A stretch of DNA of 64,000 nt. Source: Triplophysa rosa (Eukaryota > Chordata > Actinopteri > Cypriniformes > Nemacheilidae). Below, piece by piece: positions 11,411-23,100 of the stretch. The stretch spans positions 10,503,080 to 10,567,079 of the forward strand of contig NC_079905.1 of assembly GCF_024868665.1 (NCBI RefSeq), in the 5' to 3' direction. Below the pieces are notes generated by a model, which did no database searches, was not told the DNA's origin, and saw nothing but the letters and a program-made list of their open reading frames with translations. The translations under genes were made by a program, and so were the position numbers. How positions within the stretch are numbered: position 1 is the first letter of the stretch; every line of letters starts with the position of its first letter.

Positions 11411-11842
11411 GTGGTGTAATAGACCAGTTTGGATAAAACCTGGTTTTACCTATAGGGTTGGGTACCGTTGGGGTTTTTTCGATATTGGTGCCAAATCGAT
11501 ACTTTTAAAACTACACCGGTGCTTAAACGGTCTCTAAAAAAGAGCCACAAAACACCAGTGGATGACATTAAAGAACAATATATTCAATTAAAAAACATTT
11601 ATTAAATAATTAAAAACAATTTCACAACAAATTCACAAATAAAGGTTTAAGTGAATGTGAAATGATCACGGACACTAACATTGATTAAAATATATTATAG
11701 TATTTACTGTTCACTTTGTTTACCCACCAGCTACAACTAAATGCTCACCAAAGTTGTATTAAATATGGGCAGAACATGCGTTGAATATATCAACAGGGAG
11801 CCTTCTAGGTTACATTATATGTGCATTATTTTAAAAACAGAC

Positions 11843-12006
11843 AAACTTAAAAAAAAACGAACAAAAATATACAGTGAGAAAGAAAAAAGAAACACTTTGA
11901 TAATGAAAACAATAAACTCAATTGCAAGAATGTGACATGATTTTCAAATAAACTGCTAATTTTCTTAACAATTTTCTAAGTTTCGTTTTTGCAAATAATA
12001 GTTTTG
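11843..12006 (+). repeat. Left arm of internal inverted duplication
   Basis: Matches 13429-13583 in reverse complement, including the stretch with ACACTTTGATAATGAAAACA and CTCAATTGCAAGAATGTGAC. Several small indels separate the two arms. Confidence 0.8.
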
Positions 12007-12237
12007 AATTCGCTGCTAGATTTTTAATTTGCGCTTTCCGAGTTTTTGTTTACGCTTCTCAAGTTTTCGTTCGCCTTTCTGGCACAAATCTAACGTGTGG
12101 GCGGGATTTATGGCCACTTTACTCTCATTGGTTAGTGAGATTTGGATTGACAGTTCCCTGACCAGGAAGTCGACACTGAAGACAGTGCAGCGGATTAGAG
12201 AGCAATCTGATTGCGGTTTTCTGTATTGTATTGTTTT

Positions 12238-13198
12238 TAGGGATGCACCAAATGTTCGGCCGAAAATAGCAAATGAATGTGTGAAATGGCCGAATAAATT
12301 TGACTGAACATGACTCATGATACGATCAAACAGCAACCAGCGCAGAGAGAGAAAGAGACAGAGACACGCGTGTGCTTTATTACTGCCGCAAACATTTTGG
12401 CAGTGCGTGTGTGTGTGCGTGTGTGCGTGGAGCATTTTAAAGTGTCAGAGAAAGACACAGCACGGGACTTGCCGCACGGAAGTAAATTTCTGAATGAAAG
12501 CGTCTTTACCGGTCGGTAACTTTACTTCCGACGGAAGCGGGCTGTCTGACAGTAGCCCCGCCGCTCGCGACATCCTTTGACATCATACAGTGGTCGCGTG
12601 CACACAGTTCCCTGTACTAAACAACTTGTCAAAGTATGTTCTGTGCACCTTCTGAGAGAACAGTCAGTTTTTGTGGGCGGAATTTGGAGGAAAGACGTGA
12701 ACTGATATGGTTGTCAGTCAGCATCAGTCAGAATTGCTTGCATTGGATGTTTTTTTTTCTCAAACCATTTTGCTATGTAGCCTATAATAATCCAAACAGT
12801 TTTAGTTTATTCGTATTTTTAGCTTATAGGCCTAATGTGTAATGACAGTTTTTAAAGAACTGTTTTGTTGTAGGGGTACAGAGTAACTTACATTACATTC
12901 CTTTAGCAGTCAGTTATAGGCCTAATTAATATAGGCTATTCATGAAGGGAGAGGGCTCAATCTTTTGTTTGAATTTACTGTTTTGCTCAATTTTATATTA
13001 AGTTGTATTGTATTTTATTGAAAAGCAAGACAAATTATAAAAAGCACATTTTGACTATTCAGTTTGTGCAATAGTGAAAAAATAGCTTAATAAATAGAAG
13101 AAATGCAAAAAACCATGTTCGGTATTATTCGGCATTCGGCCAAGTGTTTCACATCATGTTCGGCTTCGGCCAAGAATTTTCGTTTTGGTGCATCCCTA
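12238..13198. mobile_element. Nested hAT-type element
   Basis: Termini TAGGGATGCACCAAA and TTTGGTGCATCCCTA are perfect inverted repeats, flanked by identical 8-bp duplications ATTGTTTT (12230-12237 and 13199-13206). The subterminal GTTCGGCCGAA and TTCGGCCAAG words also mirror each other. The 961-bp interior has only short frames, one running through a GTGTGTGCGTG tract near 12405. It inserted into the outer hAT, so it is younger. Confidence 0.9.
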
Positions 13199-13292
13199 AT
13201 TGTTTTAGTGTTTGTACTTAAATTACTTTCTTACTTTGTTAATATATTAGCAGGGTTGCCAACTTTCACGCACTTAACAGGTGGGTTCTAAC

Positions 13293-13428
13293 TGTCATGA
13301 GAAGTGAGGTGTGGAGAACCCAATTGCAGGCAGGCGGTGGTAAAGGGGTAAACAAAGACTTTTATTTAAATAAACACAAAACAAAAGAAATACCCACGAG
13401 GGGGTGACTGACAAGATAAACTAAAATA
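13293..13428 (-). mobile_element. LTR 3' fragment
   Basis: Starts TGTCATGAGAAG on the plus strand and contains CCCACGAGGGGGT (13394 on), the reverse of the CCCC-loop-GGGG motif shared by other LTRs here, plus a reversed poly(A) signal (TTTATTTAAAT). It stops exactly where the inverted arm at 13429 begins. The U3 half is missing. Confidence 0.65.
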
Positions 13429-13583
13429 CAAAACTATTATTTGCCAAAATGAAATGTAGAAAATTGTTTATAGCAGTTTATTGGAAAATCATGTCACATT
13501 CTTGCAATTGAGTTTATTGTTTTCATTATCAAAGTGTTGTTTTTCTTTCTCATTGTATATTTTTGTTCGTTTTTTTAAAGTTT
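13429..13583 (-). repeat. Right arm of internal inverted duplication
   Basis: Reverse complement of 11843-12006 within the outer hAT. The pair brackets the nested hAT and the LTR fragment. Confidence 0.8.
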
Positions 13584-14277
13584 GCGTTAAATTTTATTGA
13601 CACAAAAGTAATCCCATAATCCGTGTGGATCACTTATAATTCGCGATCCGTTTAACCATTAAGGTGTGTTGAATTTGTATTATCAGAGCTTTCCGACTCG
13701 TTCATATGAATGAGGGTAAATGTTTTGATCGGCGGCTCAGTTTAAGTGGCACCGAAATGGGGCACCGAACTCTGCGTTTTTATTCGGTCTAGTTACATAC
13801 CTGATATATGGATACCCAACCCTAGTTTTACCTCTCTCTCTGTTGAATGCATCTCTTCTGGTGATTTTAAGAGTCAAGAAAGCAGCCAGCAGATTAAGGA
13901 GATGCCCCGCCAGCCGACATGTCACACCTACTGACTGTTGATCCTGAAATCTCACCCTCTTCTGCCTGAGGTCCGTCACACTCGCTAATTAGGAATGGAA
14001 GAGAGGTGACAGACTAAATGACCACCGCTGACATTCTTACAGATTCCCTGTCACATATTAACGCCCCGCTTTGGCAGTAAATCAATGTGAGGCTCGCCAA
14101 AATAATAACAAGAGTACTTAAATAAACATTTGTAATCGACTGAATTAGTATGCTATGGAAAGAGTGACTTCACCTTGTGAATGTGTGCAGTTTTGTCCGT
14201 CCAGGCTTGAGAAAGAGCTTCAGCGTAAACATGTCCTGTACATTTGGACGCAGGCCGTGGCTTATTCTTCGACTTAG

Positions 14278-14492
14278 AGGCGGGGTGTCCGATTTCTCTT
14301 AGCCATTGTTGATGTTCAAATCACCAAAACAAACACACCCCTAACCCCATCTTTCGCTTTCGTCAGCGCTCGGCTCGGCGAATGTTTGTCCTGTGCACTG
14401 CGCACCTTACTGCTGATTGACTACAAGGTTGTTTTGGTACTCGGCCCGACTCAGTTGTCTAAAGCGTAATTCGGAAATCGGTTACCCCGCCT
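14278..14492. mobile_element. TTAA-type MITE, copy 1
   Basis: Ends AGGCGGGGTGTCCGATTTC and GAAATCGGTTACCCCGCCT form about 19-bp inverted repeats with two mismatches. The right flank is TTAA (14493-14496), while the left is TTAG (14274-14277), a probable decay of the duplication. It is near-identical to 26788-26997 over its length except for a few substitutions and a short indel in the GCTCGGC region. Confidence 0.8.
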
Positions 14493-14496
14493 TTAA

Positions 14497-15574
14497 TACT
14501 GAGAATTGATTGAAATATTAGCTTGTGTGACATCTATGACTTTAGGATATTGATGGCACAGAGTGCAAATGCTATTCATCCTACTTCATTCAGTCTTAGA
14601 TATTACATCTGCAACGTCTACCGCAACATTTAGATTGAATGTTCTGTGTAATTGCTTCGTACAGCGGAAACTTTTTCTCTTTAGAAGCTTCATGTACACT
14701 GCGCATTTAAATGGATTAAATGAATACATTCTCTCATCTTTCATCCTGTAGGGCTGAGTGAGGATAAGAGGTAATATCCTTCATCATCATATTATAATGT
14801 AGGCTTTCAAGGACTCTTTAATATGTATATTAGTTTAATGTGTATATAGACTGTGGGAACTACATCCCTTTTCACATTTACATACAGATATAGGGAAAAC
14901 TGGACCTGGGGGAGCAGATGCGCTCACACAATGATGTGGATGTTTCAGAAAGATAGATGATTGATATTTTATTTTCTTAGTAACAGTTTTCCCCTGCTGT
15001 TTTTATTGCATTGTTGTTAGGCTGAAGACGTATATTATATAGTATATGCAATACGTGTATCGTTTACACGCATAATTGTGGAACAATGAATATACATTGT
15101 TTACATTTTAGAGTCTTGTAACCTTTAATTTAGATGCCTTGCATTTTAAGCAATTCGGATGGAGGCTCTCTGACTAATTTACACCTCATGATTTGGTTTA
15201 TCAGTCTTATCTGCTGTGTCTTTTGAGTGTTCATTTAAATCCAATGCATTCCTAAACAGTGGTTTAGGAAAAAACAGGCAATGCAATGACTATTTGCGAA
15301 GAAGAATAGGGACTGTTCATTGTGATTGCACCAACATTAACTAAAAAAGTCTGTTTAATTTTTATGAAGTCGAACTAATGATAACAGGTAACATTTTCCT
15401 TAAAGAGCTTTTTGTTACGCCACATTGGTTTAAAAGAGCTGAAGCATGTTGCCCCATTGCTGTCCATATTGTCGGTTGCTATTTTAATATACTTGGATGA
15501 ATTGTACAAATACCCTGTAATAACTTCATGATAGAAAAAGTCTACTGGTTTCCTCTGTTAATCGTTATCTCTGG
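14497..15574. other. Unclassified AT-rich DNA
   Basis: No coding frame with a recognisable motif and no transposon termini seen. Confidence 0.4.
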
Positions 15575-15690
15575 TTATACATTTATATTTTTAGCAGACA
15601 CTGTTATCCAAAGTAACCTGTATACGACTTTGATTTATCAATGTACTCCATTGGGATCAAAAATAGTTCCATACTGTTCGGCTACAGAAA
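15575..15690 (-). mobile_element. tRNA-derived SINE fragment
   Basis: On the plus strand TTTTTAGCAGACACTGTTAT and CCAAAGTAACC are the reversed fish SINE tail, followed by a decayed body with GTACTCCATTGGGATC in place of the usual B-box complement. Confidence 0.55.
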
Positions 15691-16204
15691 TATACAGGAC
15701 AATTTATCACATTTTGTTGGAACTGTTATACACTCAGAAAAAGTAGTTAGGACAAATCAACATACTATATAAATCAACCACTTTAAGGCAGCAGTCCATG
15801 AAACCAGCTTTTAAATGGTTTTCAAAGCCTCCATCTTGGTCCATTTTATTATTACCCCTCTTTTGTTTGTCAGAGAGCTGGGAGATCATCCAGTACAAAT
15901 ATTAACCTGCCCGCTGCTGTAGAATGAGGGAACCATTAGAGTGACATGTTTGCCTTGCTTCCTCCTGCTCTCACTCTCCTCCGTGCTGATGAATCCCAGA
16001 CAGTGGATGAGCGATGGGAGATTACATTTGCAAATTAACACTGTGTAAGAGTTTCAGATCTATGCGCCACACTCAAGACACTGTGAACCAAACGTATGGT
16101 CTTCTTGTAGTGCTATTGTCATGAATTGGTGAGGTCTGATGGAATTTAACTCTTTATATTTAGTTAGTGAGTAGTATAGCTATTTGAGCATAAACAACAT
16201 CTGC
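15691..16204. other. Unclassified DNA
   Basis: No features recognised. It lies between a SINE fragment and a MITE. Confidence 0.35.
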
Positions 16205-16420
16205 CAAGTTGCAAAGCTCTTTCTTCCGTGGAACACAAAATAAGATATTTTGAGAAATGTCTCAGCGGTTTTGTGTCCATCCAATGGAAGTTGTTTGGTT
16301 ACCACTGTTCTTCAGAATATCGTGTTTTGTGTTCTACACAAGAAAGAAAGTCATACAGGTTTGGAATGACATGAAGGTGAGTAAATGATGAATACATTTT
16401 CATTTCTAGGTGATCTCTTT
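16205..16420. mobile_element. Palindromic fish MITE
   Basis: TTCTTCCGTGGAACACAAAA near 16219 faces GTTCTACACAAGAAAGAAAG near 16330, around a centre with CAATGGAAGTTGTTTGG. The right end GGTTTGGAATGACATGAAGG, then GTGAGTAAATGATGAA and GGTGATCTCTTTAAG, is the common teleost form of this family. Confidence 0.7.
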
Positions 16421-16761
16421 AAGGGGGTGTGATGGATCTGGCAGGAAGATATGAATTCATCACTGCAATTTGCTATTTTGTGAACTTAAAGATGAGAAAA
16501 ATACAACTATAGTTCATAGAGTAAAAAAAATAAAATTAGTTTATTGCAGGAAAACATTAATTGCATCTGGTTTTGATTTTGCACAATAGCTGTATTTTTC
16601 AATACTATAGTGACATGGGCAGTGCCTGTATTACTGTAAGTATTCTGTGAGTCACTCTGCTAGCATTTGCTAAAAGACTACTTGGAAAGCATTCACGTCA
16701 TGAAAAAGCATAGGTGACAATGGATTACATGCTGGAAAATGTTCATAAATGTATGCATTCA

Positions 16762-16895
16762 AATACATTTTTATGCATGCGCTTTTATTCACAGTGAATT
16801 GAAGTGCAGGTACATGTTCATGCATTCTCTGGAAAACAAACCCATGACCTTGACGTTGCTAGCGTCATGCTCTACCTTGAATTGAGCTACAGATA
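16762..16895 (-). mobile_element. tRNA-derived SINE, reverse orientation
   Basis: The tail complement (TACATTTTTATGCATGCGCT) is at the left. AAACCCATGACCTTGACG (B-box side) and GCTCTACCTTGAATTGAGCT (A-box side) are at the right. This is the same family as 7596-7718 and 36834-36987. Confidence 0.7.
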
Positions 16896-18084
16896 TTTAA
16901 ATACTGCACTAGAAAATGCCAGTGAGTTTCCTGTAGGCTGGGAAACGTCTCAAGAAGATCATATTGCCTTGAAACTTTGAAAAAACATGTCGAAAAAACA
17001 ACATCATTTTGTTCAGTGGCTGGGAATACACGAGGACAAAACACAGTTTCCTGGCAGCCTATTGGTCGCAAATTATCAGTGCAATTTGCTTATTTGTCAG
17101 CATGCAGCATGAGCATCAAACGCCTCACTGTGCCATTGAAAACAGATGCTAAGCGCTGGTTATCAGGGGACGGGCTGAGCAATACAGCGTGAAGTCAACC
17201 TTTTCTGGGACAATCATACAAGGAGAGGTGCCCTTTGAGTTTCCAGATAAGTGTTCTGGAATTGTTAGGTTATGTCTTAATATTCACAGTGCGCTTCTGT
17301 AGATGAAACGGAATGGGCTATTTGTTGTTTGCATGCGTTTGGTGCAAAAAGAGAAATATACTGATGACACTTACTGCCGTGCTTTTGGAACACGTTGATA
17401 TGGGCTCTCCCATCTCACAAACAACGCTCCTGTCCTTTACGATTAAACTCATGGCTCGTTTTCATGGTAACAGCAGCTCTCCTGCCTGCTCCAGTCTCCA
17501 TTAGCAGACTTTAATCTAGCAGTGATCAAGACCCATCCAGTCCTTTTAAATGACGTGTAAATTCTTCAGACAAACTGAAATGGCTTCGTGCGGCCGCGCT
17601 GTCAGGTTTGGTTTGGGTTGGAAGATGGGTAATTTTTGCGGTTTAGAGCCAAGTCCTGTGATGTCTTCATCGCCATGTTGAGAAATGCTTCTCTCCTGTG
17701 TAGGTGAGGCTAGAAATGTGGGGATCTTGCTTTCTTCCTTTTTCTTTATGAATTCTCTTACAATCATTCAAAAGATCAATTAAAAGATAAACTGTGCCAA
17801 CTTGTTTGGCCGAGGATGATGCGCATACGCTTAACGCTGCCTTATTGAAATTACCATTTTTAAAACATTATTTTATTACATTATGTAGGCTTTAGCGTGA
17901 ACGTTCATGTTCATATGCCCAGGCAGTCAGTAACAGTGACAGAATTTTGGAAACGCTGTTTTGTTCGGTCAGTTGAATGAGCTGCTGCTTTCTGCCTGAC
18001 GCTGCACAGATAGACCAAGAGAAAGACGAGCTGCGTCGGCAAAGCAAAACGTCACGCTCGCGGGGCTGTACCTATGGGGTGAAC
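16896..18084. other. Unclassified DNA
   Basis: About 1.2 kb with only short frames (for example 16977-17192 and 17546-17767) that lack recognisable motifs or flanking splice sites. No repeat termini recognised. Confidence 0.35.
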
Positions 18085-18225
18085 GGGGTGAACTATCCCT
18101 TTAAAGGAAAGGTAGGCATTTTCAGAGAGGCTAAAAAGTTAGCAAGCTAGCACTGAGCATAAGATCCCGCCTTTACTTCAGAGCGCTGTCTAAAACCACG
18201 CCCCCAAAACACAAGAATGTTATGA
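18085..18225. repeat. Adjacent MITE ends
   Basis: GGGTGAACTATCCCTTTAA (18087-18104) is the usual terminal sequence of the palindromic fish MITE. It is followed directly by AAGGAAAGGTAGGCATTTTC and a block ending GTCTAAAACCACGCCCCC, which looks like another interspersed repeat. Each is only a fragment. Confidence 0.4.
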
Positions 18226-18230
18226 TGACA

Positions 18231-18231
18231 T

Positions 18232-18303
<72 letters not shown>

Positions 18304-18305
18304 TC
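18231..18305. repeat. (TTTC)n microsatellite
   Basis: About 18 pure TTTC units, followed by a C-rich junction and a short CT run to 18325. It produces artefactual repetitive frames on both strands. Confidence 0.97.
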
Positions 18306-18329
18306 CCCCCTCTCTCTCTCTCTCTGCAT

Positions 18330-19730
18330 GTCTTAGCTGGTGGGCAGGATGGCTTGCGGCGAACCTGTCAAGTGACTAATGATTCCAACTGGAAAAGAGG
18401 AGCAGAAACAGCTATTCTCACAATTAATAAGGCACAAAGTCATATGCATTTACTACCAACAGCCATTCTGACCCCTGCGCATAACCGCAAGTAGCACATC
18501 ATTTCCTCAATTATCTCAAATGTCTGCAAAACATGGCACAACGAACCCAGGGGCCTTTCATATTTACAGGCAGATGATATAAAGTGGCATTGTGTCGGTT
18601 TTAGTGTTTGTGCAGTTATCTATGTGTGTGTGTGCGTGCTGAACTTAAGAATCTAAAGCATGCTGTGTGTTTAGCTGAATAATTTATAATTAAGTATATA
18701 TAACACATAAAACTAAGTTGTTGCGGACCCCCTGGACCACTTGACCCTAGAGTTAGTATCACCTTTTACCCCATTAGCAGAGGTCTTGGTTGGAACACAG
18801 CCTTTTTCAGCATGTTTCCCACCATTAATAAAATACATGTCCATGCTGCTTTTTATTTCCTGAGCTTCCCAGAAGTGATTCTTTATTTGCTTGTGTAAGA
18901 AATGAAATACGAAAATGTACTTGAGTGTTGATATGAGTGTTGATATTTGTATAACCATGATCAAATTAATTTAATAACAGTATTACGTTTACATGATCTC
19001 AATACTACCTTAATCTCATTGTAACAGTGCATGTTCATAAAAGTGTCTGATTAGATTACACTGTTATTATAAATATAGTCCAGGCCAGGGCCTGTGAAAT
19101 ATACACCAGCAAACGGATAAAAATACGTGCAAAATACAAGCCACTGAAAGCCAAACATTAGAGATGAGGAGTGATAAAATATTGGGAAAGAAATATATTT
19201 TTATTTAATTCCTTCTGTTTGCAGAACATCAAGAGAATTCATGTTTTATTCAGTGAATCTGTGCTCAAAGGCCTGACATTATGAAGCCGTGGATGTGAGC
19301 AGACCTGATGGACTCTCACTCTCAGACAAGACGCAGTGGAGCAGAGAAACTCTTTGCCTTGCTCACAGACCAAACAATGAACAATTAAAATGAAATCATT
19401 ACGATGCTTTACTGTTCACAAAACAGCAATCTAAAATGATCCATCAAGGCTGAATTGCTTGAATTCTTTAGTATCACACAATAATCAAAGCAACTTTTTT
19501 AAGACAGTTTGCTTATAGAAGCACGATGCTTTAAAAGTAATGCAAAAAAATCTAAGAGACTAAAATTATACATATTTTTAAGAATCAAAGAGAGTGTTTA
19601 GAACAGACTGCTCGTAAGAATAGCGGACTAAAATAGCTAGACTGGTGTTAGAAGAATTGGTGTTAGATTATATCTCGAAGGGTTTCTGTGAAGGCAGGTC
19701 TGTTGAAGAGATTCTGCTGAACCTTGATAT
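18330..19730. other. Unclassified AT-rich DNA
   Basis: No gene or transposon terminus recognised. A short GTGTGTGTGTGCGTG run is near 18622. Confidence 0.35.
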
Positions 19731-20219
19731 TGTCATGAGCACTTTCGCGGTTAACAAGGATATTTATTTGAACACGAAAACGAAACAAAAACCCACGATG
19801 GGGTATAACTGAACAAACAGGATAATAAACAGGACGTAGACTAACTAACACTAAACAACACTTGACAAACTAAACTAAACTAAACACTTACTAGACTTGA
19901 CGGGATATCCATCAACAGGAACAGGTAAGCAGACCGAGTGCGCGCGCGCACACACACATGAATACAATGACCGAGCACAGAACAATAGACATGAGGACTA
20001 TTTAAAGGGTAGGAAATCAAGAAGGGACAGGTGCGGGGCATGAACTAATTAACAATCAATAACGAGGGATACAAGAGGGCGGGGACAAAGACGACCTGGA
20101 GAGAGCATGTGGAAAGCCAAGTGGGCCAAAATGCTTCTCTCCACATTAAACAGGGGATCCTGCCGTGATTCTGCCACAAGATGAAGAAAGACATGACAAG
20201 ATGAGGCAGAATCATGACA
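19731..20219 (-). mobile_element. Solo LTR with GATAT duplication
   Basis: The unit runs TGTCATGAGC...AATCATGACA on the plus strand and is flanked by perfect GATAT duplications (19726-19730 and 20220-20224). On the minus strand it begins TGTCATGATTCTGCC and folds back on GGCAGAATCACGGCA, as in the 46-58 kb LTRs. It also has the CCCCATCGTGGG motif (reversed at about 19792-19803), a GC-box region and a poly(A) signal. It is close to the LTRs at 46407 and 57632. Confidence 0.9.
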
Positions 20220-20224
20220 GATAT

Positions 20225-20667
20225 ATGCTAAAATCTTGGCCTGCCTTTGAGATCTTAAATTCTGCCAGGTCTGCATGCTGCTACTTATTTTGAATATTAA
20301 AATGGTACTTATTTGTGCATATTTAATGTAGTTACAGTTAACCAAAGAGTGAAAAGAACTAAGAAATTTCGCACAAGCGGGAATATTTTCACATGCAGTG
20401 GAGTAACAATATGCAAAAAACTATGTTATAGGTATATGTATTGTACAGCTGTGGCGATTGTTTAAAGATATGACGTCTGCTTATTCCTATTGGTTGAGCT
20501 GCCAACAAAATATATGTATCATGTTTTTTTCTATTCAGTTTTGTATTTTTGTTCTCTCCTAGTGTTTAGCTGTCTCAATTTAAATTTTGTGTTAAAATTC
20601 AGTTTAATTTTTAATGACGAATCTGTTGAGTTTTTATTTATATTACATTAAGGTTAAATTATACTAG
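20225..20667. other. Unclassified AT-rich DNA
   Basis: No features recognised. Confidence 0.35.
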
Positions 20668-21205
20668 GGCTGTTCAACGATTAATCGCATCCAAAATAAA
20701 AGTTTGTGTTTATAATAATAGATGTCTGTGCACTGTGCATATTAATTTTGTATTCATAAACACAAACACATACATGTACTGTATATATGTAAGAAATACT
20801 GCATGTGTATATATATTTAATTATATATTTGTATATTATAATAATTTATTAAATATATATTTCATGTATTTTTTTGTATATATTTCATGTATTTAATAAT
20901 ATATTTAATTATTTGGAAACTAAAAATTGTGATCCGATTGTAATGAAAATAAAGGTGCTTAAAAGGTTCTTCAAAGTGATGCCATAGAAGAACCATTCCG
21001 TCAAAGGTTCTTTGAGACTTTTTTATAATCTGAATATTCAGATTGTTAAAGGTTCTTTATGGAACCAAAAGGTTCTTCTATGTGGCATCGTAGAACCTTT
21101 TGAAGCACCTTTTTTTAAGAGTGTGTAGTGTATTTCGGGGAAACTATGAGTTTAACCACAGTAACATACGTATAATTAATTGTGATTAACCATTAATTAT
21201 TTTAT
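20668..21205. mobile_element. ATTAATCGCATCC-type DNA element with nested MITE
   Basis: Begins GGGCTGTTCAACGATTAATC, a terminus typical of a widespread teleost hAT-like element, followed by the usual TA-rich interior with GTGTATATATAT words. It is interrupted at 20953-21123. A right part with TTAATTGTGATTAACCATTA (near 21175) mirrors the AATCGC-type left end only loosely. Confidence 0.5.
20953..21123. mobile_element. AGGTTCTT palindromic MITE
   Basis: The left arm AGGTGCTTAAAAGGTTCTTC and ATGCCATAGAAGAACC is mirrored by GGTTCTTCTATGTGGCATCG and AGAACCTTTTGAAGCACCT. A second member lies at 44345-44530. There is no coding potential. Confidence 0.75.
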
Positions 21206-21389
21206 ACACTTTACCTGATGCAGCAGAGCCAATAACAGCGACAAACTAAATACACTCGTCCACCGAGTGATCAGCAGATCGTATATTAACTCTAAGAAAT
21301 ATTACTCCCCTGGCCTGGAAAAACAATATTCTTACTGTAGTACAGTACCACTTCAGAAATATTAACGAAATCAAGCAGTTTAAGTGACG

Positions 21390-22030
21390 TTGATATGTGA
21401 TAAATAAACACAGAAACAATTCGAGCGTGGATACACATGCGGTTTATTTATCTACACTACGGGGGAACTAAAACCAACCACTAACAAGGACCAAACATTA
21501 ACAAACAAACATAAAAACGTAAAACAGTAGAAAATGAAAGAAAACAGATAAAGCAAAGAAAAGGGCAGTATTAAATCAGCTATTCACATCTGCACGAACC
21601 ATCAAGGACAAATCTCCTTATTTAAAAGGGGCAAAGCTTATTCGCAACTGGTTAGCAATAGTTCAGATACTTGCATTGGCTTCTTTGTTTCTCAGGACAC
21701 GTGCTGGCGCGCGTATCAAAGGGTCCTGATGCGTTCAGAGCGAGCCGGGAGTCCGTTGATTTAGCTTGAAGCAAAACTGCCTGAAGAAAGCTGTCTCTGA
21801 GGAGAGGCAGGTCTCGAGAGGTTGACAGAAAACGGGCGAGCGAACGCGCAGGAGCGCAAACGCACCCAAGCAATTGAACATACACAAAAAAACGAGCTTT
21901 CCTGCGTGTTCAGATGTTTTAACACAGAGGGCGTCATGCCCCTCCAAGGTGGGCGATCCAATGTGATAAGATAGTTTTGGGCGCGAAAACATGTTTCTTT
22001 GTCCGGCACACTAACTCGTTTGCATTTATG
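21390..22030 (-). mobile_element. Possible LTR-like relic
   Basis: On the minus strand the region changes from a GC-rich part with CpG (around 21700-21900) to an AT-rich stretch ending in a poly(A) signal (plus strand TTTATTTATC near 21444), with a GGGGGAAC motif nearby. This resembles the 3' half of an LTR, but neither terminal TG/CA nor a duplication could be fixed. Frames on the minus strand at 21652-22009 show no domain. Confidence 0.2.
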
Positions 22031-22564
22031 GTCGCCTGGTAGTTTGGAGCAGGAATAGACTTCGAATAGAATAAAATGAGTATGGTATAAAATACATTAC
22101 TGTGCTATACACCATATTCTAAGACATGAAAAGGGAAACACGTAGATATGAAACATGAAGGGGTTACAATTACATTGACCTGTAGTTTGGACATGAATGT
22201 AAGTATACACAGAATACCACTGAGCACATATGCCTTTGAGGTTATAGGTGAAGGAGAATAACATAGACAAGCATACAGTGTGGAGATTCATGTGTATACA
22301 CTTTAAACCAGTCTTTTGTGGCTAAGGAAAGAGAAAGAGACATTCTTTTGGAAGAATTTGAGGCTCTCAATCCCTGGGGGCCACATGGCTTTTCTCACTT
22401 TGGTGAACAGTCCTGTCCTCCCCCAAGAACCTCCTTTGAAGTCTAGGGGAGAGTATCCGAATCTGTCCTGGTTTAGATGAAGATGTTGAGAATAGGACAT
22501 TTGGCCAGACTTGTTGGTGCCTGGTCGTAGTCCTGCTGAGAGGTTACTGTGTTTTACGATCACA
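22031..22564. other. Unclassified DNA
   Basis: A minus-strand frame at 22303-22563 (86 codons) has no recognisable motif. No transposon ends seen. Confidence 0.3.
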
Positions 22565-22650
22565 GATGGTAAACTTTGATCCGACCATACCCTACAAGTG
22601 TATCATGTATCGTATCAAACTATGAGCTGAATGCATCGTTACACCCCAAA
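22565..22650. mobile_element. hAT-like right terminal fragment
   Basis: ATGCATCGTTACACCCC at 22631-22647 is a characteristic teleost hAT-like end, preceded by ATCATGTATCGTATCAAACT. No left end is seen, so only a fragment remains. Confidence 0.4.
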
Positions 22651-22994
22651 GTACAATCTTGACTTTTTTACACAGTTCTAAAAAAATACTATTGTAATTT
22701 TCTGGAAAGAGACTTAAATTAAGCCAATGCAGATTGAAGGACAGATTCGAGGACAGGCACTGTTCTTAAGAATATTAGAATTTGATTTTTATCTCATTTT
22801 CCCATAATCCCTTGTGTGTAAGCCCGTCATCATCTGTGGGAATGCATTTTATGTCACAGCAAATGCTTATAATGCACTTGATTCTTTCAGAAGGGCTGTG
22901 ACTCACAGTTGCTACTGGCCCTCATTGTTTATCAAGCAGAGATGCCCTTTATGTTCTGTGTACTCTCCTCCCTCTCTGTTTCTCTGCCCTACAG

Positions 22995-23099
22995 GATCCT
23001 CCCACAGCCAACAAGTGCATAACAATTATGCAAATCACCCACAATACCCGCAGGCCCGAGAGGCCCTATGAATCAGTCTGGAGAGCACATGAAGAGAAG
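22995..23099 (+). CDS. Candidate lone 35-codon exon, unknown protein
   Basis: A strong splice acceptor (CTCTGTTTCTCTGCCCTACAG, ending 22994) precedes a 105-bp segment that is open in phase 0 for all 35 codons and stops at a good donor, AAG followed by GTATAT (23100 on). The predicted residues begin DPPTANKCITIMQ and end YESVWRAHEEK. I do not recognise the family. The same DNA holds ACAATTATGCAAAT (23022-23035), a SOX-like core next to a consensus octamer, so it could instead be a conserved regulatory element. The next frame is also open, up to a stop near 23070. No partner exon was identified. Confidence 0.3.
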
Positions 23100-23100
23100 G

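Larger units (their letters stand above)
11451..13824. mobile_element. Outer hAT-type element with nested insertions
   Basis: Ends are TATAGGGTTGGGTACC on the left and GGATACCCAACCCTA on the right, flanked by identical 8-bp duplications GTTTTACC (11443-11450 and 13825-13832). An 8-bp duplication with short terminal inverted repeats is the hAT signature. The interior has an inverted duplication: 11843-12006 is repeated in reverse at 13429-13583. Between these arms lie a second hAT (12238-13198) and an LTR fragment (13293-13428). No transposase frame is left. Confidence 0.85.

Noticed and set aside
18147..18494. Frames with repeated KERK or FLSF residues
   Set aside because: Translation of the TTTC microsatellite.
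23022..23035. Classic SOX2-OCT4 composite site
   Set aside because: The octamer is exact, but the SOX core is in the opposite orientation to the canonical arrangement, so only the adjacency is reported.
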